A stretch of 27,537 nucleotides of DNA from Gnetum montanum (GCA_015680685.1 MNCI01022538.1:1-27537); one strand, 5' to 3'; shown: positions 1 through 9,652, counted from the first letter of the stretch. Notes: generated by a model from the sequence alone, not told the origin. Numbers and translations: made by a program.

Positions 1-468
1 CCGAAAGTCTGTCTACGCTGGGCTTACGCTGGACTTACGCCGGGCATATACGCTGGGCATGCAGGAATGGAAGACCATCATTCGGAGCCCAAAATTTGAT
101 TTTCAAGTGCCTGAGACCTGCTGGGAACCTTGGGGAATGTTCTGGGGGGTCTGGACACTCCACTTTAGCATGTTTTGATGAGTTTTTGAGCCCCGAAAGT
201 TGCTGTACGATGGGCCTTACGCTGGGCATGTGTAGGCCAGCGTACAGGATGCATACTTAGTGAAAACCAAGTATTTTGACTTCAAGATTTGCCAAGTTTG
301 ATGCCAGATGTCATCGTAGTCTTCTGTGGGTCCCAGGGAACTTTTACTTGCTTGCTTTGACTTCGTTTGATGTTATTTTTTAGGCTTTCAAGCTTGATCA
401 TGCTGAGGATCAACATGACTTAGCTTAATTTCTGTCTTCAAGTGTTAGCCAAAATTTTTGTGGTGTTT
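1..468. repeat. Unidentified repeat end with TACGCTGGGC motifs
   Basis: This stretch is unrelated to the LTR that starts abruptly at about 469, so it appears to be the end of another insertion or a rearrangement inside the 3' LTR of element 1. It contains variants of TACGCTGGGC at about 14, 25, 36, 49, 206 and 218, spaced 11-13 bp within each cluster, and an inverted version near 234-244. The phrase CCGAAAGT precedes both clusters (1 and about 193), so the clusters are part of a direct repeat about 190 bp apart. The last bases before the junction are TTTCA, compatible with the CA end of an LTR. No coding potential was recognised. The identity of the inserted element is unknown. Confidence 0.45.
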
Positions 469-670
469 CACACGGAAATTATTCTATCTCTGGAATGGTA
501 AAACTGCTAGAGTTTAGCTAAGGGTCTAGATCTAGATGGAGAAAGAAGGGAAAGCCACCTCTTATTTATAGAACTGGCAACGGGCTGCGATATCGCATAC
601 GTGATATCGCAGGGGTAGATGTGATATCGTGTACACGATATCATGGCTGATGTGATATCGTGGCTCATCA
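469..670 (-). repeat. Truncated 3' LTR of element 1
   Basis: This segment aligns with about 6414-6632 of the 5' LTR and ends in CTCATCA at 664-670, the inverted form of the family's TGATGAG LTR start. The sequence just beyond it (TACCCCCATG, 671-680) is shared with element 2 at 16034-16043, which fixes the LTR edge. A TATA-like box (TCTATAAATA on the minus strand) lies at 563-572, 98 bp from the LTR end. The remaining ~600 bp of LTR expected to the left are missing and replaced by the unrelated sequence at 1-468. Confidence 0.85.
589..659 (-). promoter_or_regulatory. Array of five GATATC sites upstream of the LTR TATA box
   Basis: Perfect GATATC palindromes start at 589, 603, 623, 637 and 654 (spacings 14, 20, 14 and 17 bp). 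The pair at 623 and 637 forms a longer perfect 22-bp palindrome at 622-643. The array fills nearly all the DNA between the LTR end and the TATA box at 563-572. Equivalent arrays with different copy numbers occur in the other four LTRs, so this is a feature of the family. The site pattern is direct observation; a role in binding a regulator is inference. Confidence 0.6.
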
Positions 671-2289
671 TACCCCCATGATTGAATGAAAACTCGTCCT
701 CAAGTTTGTTACAAAATATTGGGAAGGTATGGGATTATTAACTTGAATGAAACTAATGGTAGATGGGGTGACATGTGAACGGATCATCATTACAATACAT
801 GGAAAAATTTAGTGTTCATGACAATAAGAGTGAACACTATACACATTTGACATCCAGCCTTATTTGGCAACTGAGAGAGAAGAGAGAAGAGAGCGAGAAA
901 AGAAGAATTCTGTTACTACCAATGCCAAGATTGTTCTTTTTGTTGTCCATCCATAAGTGCATCATCAATCTTTTTCCTTGCATAATTGTTTCAGCGCTAA
1001 TCCATTCCAAGTGTTCCCTCTAGATCCAATCCGTTGTTGTATGATTTCCATCTACACATACAACACAGTTTGATATTAGCAAGGGTAATTGAATCACAAT
1101 GCAGTTAATACCTTGCCTCAGTGTAAGGTCCATTGGCTGAGTTGTGATATGGCTAATGCGGATCTGGAGTTATAATATTGGTGACTACCCGAGATGTAGG
1201 GGTTAAGAGAAAATCGAAAAAATTGGACCAAGACCCCCATGAGGAATAAGAAAGATGGAGAAAAAGAAACAACGACAACGTCAATAAAATGGATGTCAAA
1301 GATGGAGATGAACAAAATAGATATTGATTGAAAAAATTTTTAGGGGAAAGAAATTAACGGATGCACCAAATAGGAATCGTAGTGGGTCCTCCCTAAAGCA
1401 GGCTCATGTTCTTAATGCCCTGACAATCCCACACTCAAAGAGTCTGTAGGCTCTAGAAATGTCATTTGGAAGCAAAAGTTAAATTCTTAACCAAAAGAGT
1501 TTATCAAAAAGGAAACAATGCATCAACCAAAATATGGACTACTGATACAACCAGCAATGAGGTGAAAATTGGAGAAAAGAAAGGTGGGAAGAAGAGGATG
1601 GAATGGAGTCTCAAAAACAAGGTGATGTACAACCCCTTGTGTAGTAATGGTTAATGTGACTTAGTAGATCTCATTCCAAATCCAACCTCAAACAAACCAC
1701 ATCCAGTGACTTCGCATTAATACATTTGGCCAATCCATCCACTTGAAGTAACAAGAATGCCTCCACCAAAGAGTCATCGCCATTCCGAAGAAACAAGAAA
1801 GGAGAAAGTAGGGAGCGAGAAGGGCCTTAGTTAGAGGGAACATGTTTATTTAGTTCCATAACTAGTGCTTGTAGCCTAGATGATTATTTCGTCTAAGGGA
1901 TGTGCTTTGACTTCTCACTATTTTTTTCTTTTTGGCATGAGAACCACACCATGCAAAGACTTATTATTTTTATTAGCTCAGCTTCCCAATAATGGAGCAA
2001 TGTCAAAATGGTAAGGAAAACTCAAGAAGAAAACATCCAAGCACCCAAGAGAATGGCCAACACAAATGCACCAAATCCCCTTGAAGTCACACNAATCAAT
2101 GGAATACAGTTCATACCATCTTCGGAGCACTTATTAAGTGAAAAACTTAACAAAACAAAATAAATAAATACACAAATAAATGAAGAAGTATGAATGATGT
2201 TTCAAAACAAAAACAAGAAAAGTTAAAGAAATTTGCAAAACAAAAATGTGTAAGAAAAAGCTTAAAAAGGAACTAAGGGCCTCAAATGA
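671..2289 (-). other. 3' noncoding region of element 1
   Basis: This region lies between the pol remnant and the 3' LTR. It matches the same region of element 2 (16034-17400) and, inverted, element 3 (25860-27537), at roughly 85-90% by eye. The sequence next to the LTR, CATGGGGGTA on the minus strand (671-680), is the candidate polypurine tract. Relative to element 2, about 220 bp are missing at the N of position 2093. Element 2 instead lacks the part at roughly 905-1370. Small open frames here (for example 1118-1315) shift frame between copies, so I read none as coding. Confidence 0.7.
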
Positions 2290-3095
2290 TTAGCATAGGT
2301 GGCCATCTCCCCCATGACTAAATTGAAAGGGAGAGATCTGAAATAATGAGCACTTGTTTGAGTTTTTTAGAAGTGTCCAACTTCTCTCAATTGATGTTTT
2401 TAGGCTAAGGATTGGAAGTTGGCGACGCTCTTGCTTCAGTGTATCTATGCTTTCGACGTGGCCACAAGTTGGTCCCCCAGTTAGTTCCATGCATATTGGT
2501 GAGTTGCTCTCTTGATTAGCTATCAACCACTAGGTGTTTTCTTGTTGTGTGGTTGCTACATATAGACACCTTTGTATGTTAACCTCTAGTGCACACCGTT
2601 TGCATGTCGGCAATGCTGAACATTCTTGTACGCAATCACACCTTGTATCATTGTATGTGATGCATGGAACTTTCTTCTTCTTGATCTTTCCAAAAGTGTT
2701 TTCCTTAGATATTTTTAGGGAAAGATCATGGATTCTTAGGCATGCGTTTATGGTACTTAGCCATGCCCTTCCCATTATTATTAGGAAGTCCCTTTTGTCA
2801 TTGTTTACTTGTATCACTAGGAAATCAACTAGGTATGACCAACCACACACAGTGGTAACAATTTCCTCCACTAGTCCCAAGCGAACAATGATGGACTAGT
2901 CAGCCAGCTCTAAGTGGATATTGCTCTTCTTTAATGGAGGTAGGTTTCAGGCTTTATACATTTCTTGCGATATTAAGTTGACTATGGAACCTAAGTCCAG
3001 AAGAGATTTACGTGGTTCATTCCCAGTGACTTGGAGATAAACTAGGGGGCTTCTTATATTAGAGAATTTCCTAGGAAGGTGGCCCACCTTAATCC
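2290..3095 (-). pseudogene. Aspartic protease remnant fused to pol C-terminus (element 1)
   Basis: This is the retropepsin-like protease of the gypsy polyprotein, which would cleave gag-pol. On the minus strand the active-site region reads LLDLGS followed by VNLISQ (about 2970-3000), close to the family's D-T/S-G/A signature. The flap and C-terminal part continue in the 2530-2880 open segment, which includes the GRAWLST motif. The frame is interrupted by TAG stops, one at 2530-2532 and one near 2898 where element 3 has CAG. At about 2350 the frame passes from the end of protease into the last ~16 residues of pol (SLFQISPFQ...), skipping all of RT, RNase H and INT. Element 2 starts its deletion at the same point. 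Confidence 0.8.
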
Positions 3096-5657
3096 AATTA
3101 GTGATGGTATATGTTAACATAACTGTATGCGTTGAGCTCTAGTTTTGGTTTGAAGGGAGCTTTGAAGCCTTATTTGATGAAGAAGCATTTGGAGACTCAA
3201 CCACTTGTGGTTATGAGAGCTTGGATGGATTGTTGGTTTTGAAGAAAAGTCTTCTCTTTGTACAATTGTCAGAACTAGTAGCGGGTTGAGGGTTTACAGC
3301 TCTTGTAGCATTGTGTTGCCACGGTTGAGTGGGGAGTTCCCCTTGCATTATTGAAGCAGGTGGTAATGGAGCTATCGGTATGAGAGATGTGGATGGATTT
3401 GGAGGATGGTATGTATGTGGTGTGTCTACCCTAGGAGAAGGAGTCCTATAATACTTCTGAGCTTGATAGTGATGTTGTGATGCCATGTGACCAATAGAGT
3501 CAAGTGGAGAGGTTGGCTGCTGCATGTAGTAGCCATATGGATCCGGTTGCTAGTAAGGATATTGTTGCCTTGGTAGTGGCATCCTCCATGACTGTGGGTA
3601 TTGCCACTGCTAGTGTTGTTCAATAGGTTGTGGTGGAGTTCCACTTGGATAATACGTTAAGGGTTGGTTGAACTACCTTGGGTTACCTTGGGGATAAGGT
3701 AGCCGATGGGGTGCTTGTCGTTTGTTAAGTCTTAGGTTGAGTGCATACACCCTAGACTCTTGTAGATGTAAGATTATTGGGAAACATCTTTTAGGATGGT
3801 CATATTGGCATATCTTACATCCACTGTCATTGTCTGTATCAGAATCCACAACCTCTTCGATGATAGCCATTTTACCCTTACCTTTGTTACGTGCATGGTC
3901 CAAATCCCTCTTCTTCTTTTTATCATAGTCACTACCTCGCTCCTTAGACTCCTCTACAATTTTTAGAATGGTTTCAAATCTACTATCTAAGGAGTCCCAC
4001 ATTTGGTCTACCTTTCTTGACACTTTTTTTGTTAATTTTTGGAGTGGCAAGGTTTTCCTATTCACCATCTCTTTGAGTAGTGACTCATGCTCCTCCTCAC
4101 AGAATCTCACTCCCCTTTTTCAAATGGAAGGATCGTGGTTATACTCTTCCACACTTTCTCTCTTACGTAGTTCTCCTTCTTCCTTAGCTACTTGCTCCAA
4201 CAATCTATGAATCTGATGGGACCTAAGCTCCGATAATCACCCTTGGGCATATGTTCCAAGGGTTCTCCTAGTTTCATGCCTAAGTCCATCTACGAGATGG
4301 CGTAGTTGATCTTGCTATAAGTAACCATGGCCTAGGCAACGATGTAACCGTGTATAATAATGGCCCATGGCAGCATCCAAGGATTCATGATTTCCCTACT
4401 TCCATCCTTGGATTTGCTTTCGCAGGTTGGACACTTGGGAGTATGTTTGATATTTATCATTAAACAGTTCTAGCATTGTACTCCACCTCCTAATGGTTTT
4501 TGGTTGTAAGGATCGGTACTAGCTTTCCGCTTGTTTTACTAGTGTCTTTGGAAACAACTTTAATTTTTGCCACTCACTTTCAATGTTCCACAAGGCACAT
4601 GCATTGTGAAATGCCTGTAAGTGGTTTTGAGGATCAACGTTGTATCCCCCTCAAATCGTGGGATATTATTCATGTCTAGTCTCTTGATCTTGCTATCTTT
4701 CTGGTGCCTTGTAGGAATTGTCATAGCCTCCATTATGTCTAACATGCTTCAGGTTACAAGTAGGGGTTCTTCATTGTCATTTCTTTCATAGCATCTATGA
4801 TATCTATGTGGTTCCCTACTTTCCCTTCTTCCATGCCTTGATTCTTTCGAGTGCCCTCGTCCTTGCTCTCGACTCTCTCGTCGAGGTTTCTCACTCTTTT
4901 TACCCTTATCTTTAGGGTTAGGTTCCTCATGACTGCATCTTGATGTTAAAGGAGAGGGTGAATGTGGTGATGAAGGGGAAGAAGAAGGAGAACCATCACC
5001 ACGACGATGTTCCCTAGCTTCTCTTCTATGGTTCTAGCCCCAATAGTGATGATGATCAGAATGCTTGTCCTTGTCATGTGTTTTTGTTTCCTCGTTGAAC
5101 ACTTGGTGTTCATGAAGATCAGAACCAGGGTTGTGAATCATGGAGCGTAGGTTCTGATACACCAAATGTTGACCATCGTTAGGAGGAGGAACATCATTTT
5201 TTGGAGAACCTATGAAAACAGGTTCACCACCCTCAATTTCATTTAAGATGGGTGAAGCATTACAGGGGCCTTTGCCCTTCAAAGATGTGTGGTAACTCTC
5301 TTGCTGCAAGTCTCGTTGATGTTGTGCTTCTGTGGGATGGTAGTTCCTTGCATTGTAATCACATACAACATACTCAGCATATAATTGTGACATGCCTATT
5401 CGTGCAAGGGCACGAAGGAGCATGTTGGAGGCTACTTTGTTTGGAAGCAACACTATGTTACCCTCCAAGTCTCTCCAATGCAGTTGTTCATCTTGATGGA
5501 AGACAAAGGTAAATTCAGGTATATATTCATCATGATGAATATATACCACACTAAATTGTTGAGGAACTGGAGGATTTTGGTTATGTGTATTGTGCCGCCG
5601 ACTGTCTCTAGTGTTGGTCCTAGGCGGTGAAGTGCTTTTGTGCGAAGAAGAAGACAT
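3096..5657 (-). pseudogene. gag remnant of element 1
   Basis: The start at 5657 (MSSSSHKST) is chosen because the same MSSSS start follows the primer-binding site in elements 2 (20861) and 3 (13013). From there the frame is open to 5034, through an acidic and histidine-rich segment (DKHSDHHHYWG before the stop). The central region (about 4250-4740) matches a Retrotrans_gag-type capsid domain, with a DPQNHLQAFH motif followed by WYRSL and RRWSTML, but carries several stops. An open segment at 3673-4110 holds a charged helix and the cysteine motif C-x2-C-x3-H-x3-C (3784-3819). A proline- and glutamine-rich linker (3211-3525) leads to protease. Stops and frameshifts make it non-functional. Confidence 0.82.
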
Positions 5658-5782
5658 CTTTGTCTTATCTGGTGTGCTGTTTACCACTATCTTATTTTTC
5701 TTGATTAACCCTAAGGGTTTGTTTAAGATCTCCAACAATATGGATGATTTCCTATGTTTTACGTAGCACACAAACAACTAAG

Positions 5783-5801
5783 TCCAGGGCGACAGTGCCA
5801 A
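5783..5801 (-). other. Primer-binding site of element 1
   Basis: On the minus strand TTGGCACTGTCGCCCTGGAC follows directly after the LTR end. The three copies together point to an ancestral TGGCACCGTTGTCGGGGA-like site. That resembles the tRNA-Asp type primer site reported for plant Athila-like elements (from memory, not checked). Its position fixes the LTR boundary and the direction of the element. Confidence 0.7.
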
Positions 5802-6126
5802 TGATGAGTGGCTAGGTACCCCTACACTCAACCATAGGAATACGAGCATCTCACGCATAATCCGGTCGAACTCCAAGGACTAAGTGCTTACGCGCCTTAT
5901 GGAACACCTAAGGTTAATCAATCATTGTCTTCCCAAACTTACTTGTATTGTCACGGTTGTATGGTTAAGTAAGCTTGAGGTATATGATTTTTATATCTTT
6001 TATCTTTTTAATGCCTATGCTCAAAGGAAAAGGGTGAAGAGACTAAGTAACTAACTTATATTAACTAAGTTCTAATTATCCTAGCACTAGTATCCGTTCC
6101 CGCTTGCTGCACACACCCTGAACCAG

Positions 6127-6182
6127 TGCAACGCTGCTGGGATTACCAAACGCTATTCGTTACTGGGTTACCAAGCGTTGCA
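6127..6182 (-). promoter_or_regulatory. Twin TTACCAA motif inside a 9-bp inverted repeat (U5)
   Basis: TGCAACGCT (6127-6135) and AGCGTTGCA (6174-6182) are perfect inverted repeats. Between them and overlapping the right arm are CTGGGATTACCAAACG (6137-6152) and CTGGGTTACCAAGCG (6163-6177), two near-copies of one motif. The twin motif is kept in all complete LTRs (about 12481-12520, 15607-15653 and 21354-21403), including the diverged subfamily. The flanking 9-bp arms are perfect only here. It lies in the predicted RNA leader, so an RNA role is possible but unproven. Confidence 0.45.
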
Positions 6183-6536
6183 CACGTGCTTGAAGCGGTG
6201 GTACTGAATGCACTTAACTAGGAGAGTTAAGGGTTGAGAGAGATTTAATTAACTAAGAAAACATTTAAACATTTAATAGTCATTAATTCTTATTTAGCTT
6301 AGTCCATGTACTACAAGGTTTATCAAAAAGTTCATATTTATTCTCGTATACAAATGTGTGCTTAGGTACAATTTGCTCGAATAAAGATCTATTCACTTTG
6401 AGATTCCTACTGTGGGCACATGGAAATTATTCTATCTCTAGAATGGTAAAACTGCCAGAGTTTAGTTAAGGGTCTAGATCTAGATGGAGAAAGAAGGGAA
6501 AACTGCCTCTTATTTATAGAATTTTCGATGGGCTGT

Positions 6537-6621
6537 GATATCACGTATGCGATATCGCAGGGGTCGACGCGATATCGCAGACGCAATCTTGCATACACGA
6601 TATCGCGGTTGATGCGATATT
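6537..6621 (-). promoter_or_regulatory. GATATC array in 5' LTR of element 1
   Basis: Perfect GATATC sites start at 6537, 6551, 6571 and 6599. Degenerate units lie at about 6585 and 6616 (GATATT). The spacing 14, 20, 14, 14, 17 matches the element's 3' LTR (14, 20, 14, 17) with one extra 14-bp unit. The array lies between the LTR end and the TATA-like box at 6511-6520. Confidence 0.6.
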
Positions 6622-6632
6622 GTGGCTCATCA

Positions 6633-8760
6633 ATTGGGAAGTGTACCGAGCACAAAGTGCCTTAACTAAAAGTCTACTCACTTGGTTAAATATTCAAGAC
6701 AAACACTCTAAGGAATTTTTTAAGTATCTCAATACTGCTTCCCCTTTGCATGCTATTGACAAAATCTCATGTGATGATACCACCATTACTGACCACAATA
6801 GTATCCGCTCTTTTCTTAAGAACCACTACGAAACCCTTTTTGCAGCTACCCCAATAGACATCTCTTCGTTCAAGGCTGCCACTCCTAATTATCCTCGCCT
6901 TATCAATCCCACTATGCTACAAAGTCTTGACGTTGATATCACTCTAGCAGAGCTACAAGAGACCTGTTCCAAGTTAAGTCAGGGAAAGGCTCCTGGTTAT
7001 GATGGTTTTCCCATGGAATTTTTTCAAAATCATTGGGATTTGGTGGGAAAGGATCTTTTGCAGGTCATTAATGAGGCTTTCTTAACTAGTTCCCTTGGGC
7101 CCAATATAAATCAAGGGGTAATTCGTCTCCTCCCCAAGTTTGGGGATCTAACCGATATCTCCAATTTGCATCCCATAACTCTTCTCAATGTAGTGTATAA
7201 AATTTGGGCGAAATGCCTTGCCTTATGGCTAAAAAAAATTCTTGGCCAGATCATATCTCCCCAGCAAACAGAATTTGTTCCTAGTAGATATATTTTAGAC
7301 AATGTGGTTGTGCATGGGAAGGTCTCAAGTGGGCTGAGGATGATGGACAAGATATTCTCGTTGTGAAACTTGATTATGCCAAGGCTTATGACAACATTAA
7401 GTGGGATTTTATCTTGTAGAATATGACCAAACTTGGTTTTGGACCTAAGTTCTTGCATATGGTGAAATGCTTATTCTCAGATGCTACAACAAGAATAGCC
7501 ATTACCTTCGGCATTACCTCTCCCTTTCCAATACATAGGTCAGTGCAGCAAGGTTGTTCTCTCGCCCCTTATCTCTTTATCATCGCATTAGACTTTCTTT
7601 GTCATCAAATTAACCTGGAAATTCAAACTAAAATTCTCACTGGGGTCTGCCTTTCTTCCTCTCAACAACAACTTCTCAATATGTACTTTGCCGATGACTC
7701 TTTTTTTCTAGTTCAAAACATAGTCGGCAATTTGCATTGCCTCTTATCAAGGCTGGAGCAATATTGCACACTCTCAGGTTTCACAATTAATTGGAATAAA
7801 TCCTCTGGTTATAGCTTTAAGGGCAATTACAAACATGTTACCAACTATAATTGGAAGCGGATTCAGGATCAAGACATCGTTAAGATTTTGGGAATCCCTT
7901 TCTGTTTTAGAGGTTCAACCTCTATTTTCTAGGAGTAGGTTATTTATCGAATTCAAAAGAAACTTGACAAATGGAAAACTAAACCCCTCAGACTTGCGGG
8001 TAAATACCTTGTATGTAAGTCCATATGTGCATCCACCCATGTGTATTACTCTTCGTGTTGGGCCCCCTCCCAAGTTGCCTACCAGAAGCTAGAACGGTTA
8101 TTCCGTGACTTTATGTGGTCCTCCAAGGATTCTCAGAAAGGATTTCATCGAGTAGCTTGGAATATTGTTACTCTCCACAAGAATAAGGGTGGCTTAGGTC
8201 TTTTGGACTCCTATAAGAAAGGAATTACCCTGGTTGCTAAGTGGTTGGTACAACATTTAGATGCCTCAGATATTATAGGGACCCTCCTCCAATTAAGGCT
8301 TCATCAAGCATTTCCTAAAAATAAGCCCTTCTGGAAAGGCATCCATTTTGTCAATTGGATCCTTTCCCCCCTTACTATCATTCTTCCCGGATCCCTCTCT
8401 TCCAACATATTTGGAAACTTTCGATCCTCCCCAAAATTAAGCAGTTCCTTTGGTGTCTCCTCCACCATGGTCTACCTATTGGTAAACATTTAGAATATCT
8501 GGGGATTCCCAATCCCAATTTCCCTCTATGCAGTGGACAAGATGACTTTGTCCATGTATTTTGGCATTGTCCCTTTGCTCAGCATGTGTGGAAGTGGGCT
8601 TTCAAAGCTTTTCAATCATACAAGCTATCTCAAGAGGATGCCATATTCGGATTCTTGAACATTACTTTTGCTAATCTTAATTTTCTGTGGAAAGTTATTA
8701 AGCCTACTATTTTATGTTATATTTGGAAGTGAATATGCAATGTTCTATTCAAAAGATAGA
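6633..8760 (+). pseudogene. L1-type LINE ORF2 remnant: reverse transcriptase and zf-RVT-like tail
   Basis: The sequence encodes a plant L1-like ORF2 without its endonuclease. It opens at the RT N-terminal linker (FFKYLNTASP... about 6710). Then come GKAPGYDGFPMEFF (about 6980-7025), the HPITLLNVVYKIWAKCLA block, KLDYAKAYDNIKWDF (about 7366-7410), the SVQQGCSLAPYLF motif and the catalytic YFADDS at about 7681-7700. Downstream is a zf-RVT-like segment (FPLCSGQDDFVHVFWHCPFAQHVW, in part, about 8520-8600). Frame changes occur near 7315-7345, near 7900-8040 and near 8355, plus an in-frame TAG around 7418. It starts abruptly at the LTR edge 6632/6633: either the LINE was 5'-truncated or element 1 split it. 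Clearly defunct. Confidence 0.88.
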
Positions 8761-9231
8761 TTATTCTAATAAATGTTTATTCACTAGGTTGGAGAAGTTG
8801 TAGATCTTTCGCCTCACTCATTTTCAACTCACATCTCAAGCATCCAAGTTCAATCTGGAGAATCATCAATTGGTTCATCTCTTGTAGCTATGGGAAAGAC
8901 TTGTGTGTTCCAGTTACACTTATCATTAGTAATCTTTGCAAGAAATCTTTCCTTTTTCGTTATGTGGAGTCACCATTGGAACTCTCTCTATCCTTAATTG
9001 AGAGCTCTTTGCCTCATCTAATTCTGTCATTCTATTTTGTAACAAGCCAGTATGTGTGGACATTTGGTTGTGACCCAACTTGGGTTTCCTCCTTTAATAC
9101 TCGTTTATTTATAAGGCGTTTCTTGAGTTTCATTCACAGTGCTCTCAGCTTTCCCTTCCCCTTAACCCTATGACTTTATTGCTAGGAGTAATAAAGTGAA
9201 AGGCCAGGTTCAGAGGTTGTGGGTTCGATTT
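8761..9231 (+). other. Probable LINE 3' flank, no gene seen
   Basis: No domain is recognisable after the zf-RVT-like segment. An open frame at 8901-9173 is rich in S, F and L and resembles translated T-rich untranslated sequence. No poly(A) tail or target-site duplication was found, so the LINE end is not fixed. Near 9205-9235 the text AGAGGTTGTGGGTTCGATT resembles a tRNA B box, as seen in tRNA-derived SINEs, but no matching A box was found. Confidence 0.35.
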
Positions 9232-9652
9232 TTGGCTTTACTTAGAAGTAAAAAAAGTAAAAGGTTTACTTGGGGATTTGATTCCAAATGATTATATTAA
9301 AACTATGGCGTTAGAGGCTATGGCAATGGTTAATTAGATTGTTAAATTTTTACATACTTTAATAGGTTAGTCATGTTGGTGGATAAGTTAAAAAGGTGTA
9401 GCAGGAGTTGATTAAAAAGTGTTCCTTTTCCTCTTACTTATTTCTTATTGGCTTTACTTAAGAAGTAAAAAAAGTAAAAGGTTCAACTGGGATTTGATTC
9501 TAGATGATATGGCGTTAGAGGCTATTGCGCTGATTAAGTAGATTGCTAAATTTTTACGTACTTTAATAGGTTAGTCATGTTGATGGATAAGTTAAAAAGG
9601 TGTAGCAGGAGTTGATTAAAGAATGGTCTATCTCCTCTTACTTATTTCTTAT
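9232..9652. repeat. Tandem duplication, two copies of ~205-216 bp
   Basis: Copy 1 (9232-9447) and copy 2 (9448-9652) both begin TTGGCTTTACTT and share AGAAGTAAAAAAAGTAAAAGG, ATGGCGTTAGAGGCTAT, TTTAATAGGTTAGTCATGTTG and CTCTTACTTATTTCTTAT. Copy 2 lacks about 12 bp (TATATTAAAACT region). Each copy contains GGGATTTGATTC. No coding frame is shared. The origin is unknown. Confidence 0.8.

Larger units (their letters stand above)
469..6632 (-). mobile_element. Element 1: pol-deleted Ty3/gypsy LTR retrotransposon
   Basis: Read on the minus strand the order is 5' LTR (6632 to 5802), primer-binding site, gag, protease, a short 3' piece of pol, 3' noncoding region and a truncated 3' LTR (670 to 469). 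RT, RNase H and integrase are absent. The protease frame passes straight into the last residues of pol near 2350. The two LTR portions are close to identical over the ~200 bp they share, except that the 5' LTR has one extra 14-bp GATATC unit. The 3' LTR is cut at about 469 by unrelated sequence, so no target-site duplication can be read. The right flank (ATTGG...) is LINE sequence. Coding parts carry many stops and frameshifts. Confidence 0.88.
5802..6632 (-). repeat. 5' LTR of element 1 (831 bp)
   Basis: The outer bases form the inverted repeat TGATGAG (5802-5808) and CTCATCA (6626-6632). Read on the minus strand it has a GATATC array, a TATA-like TCTATAAATA (6511-6520), a candidate polyadenylation signal AATAAA (6337-6342) and a long U5 of about 530 bp with a twin TTACCAA motif (6137-6177). 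The TATA box lies only 112 bp from the LTR start, so U3 is very short. It is clearly closer to the element 3 LTR (12097-12868) than to the element 2 LTRs. Confidence 0.9.

Noticed and set aside
589-659. GATATC array as a CRISPR-like array
   Set aside because: Repeat cores are only 6-10 bp with 8-14 bp gaps, lie inside an LTR, and vary between LTRs of one element.
775-1023. Plus-strand 82-codon open frame
   Set aside because: It lies in the 3' noncoding region of a minus-strand element, has no motif, and the homologous DNA of element 2 is deleted through part of it.
2534-2899. Long plus-strand open frame
   Set aside because: It is the complement of the element 1 protease. The counterpart at 17757-18140 in element 2 is open for the same reason; the minus frame carries the protease motifs.
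8901-9173. 90-codon open frame after the LINE
   Set aside because: Composition is S/F/L-rich with no recognised motif, and it lies where LINE untranslated sequence is expected.
9205-9235. tRNA-like B box suggesting a tRNA gene
   Set aside because: No A box at the right distance and no cloverleaf could be drawn.
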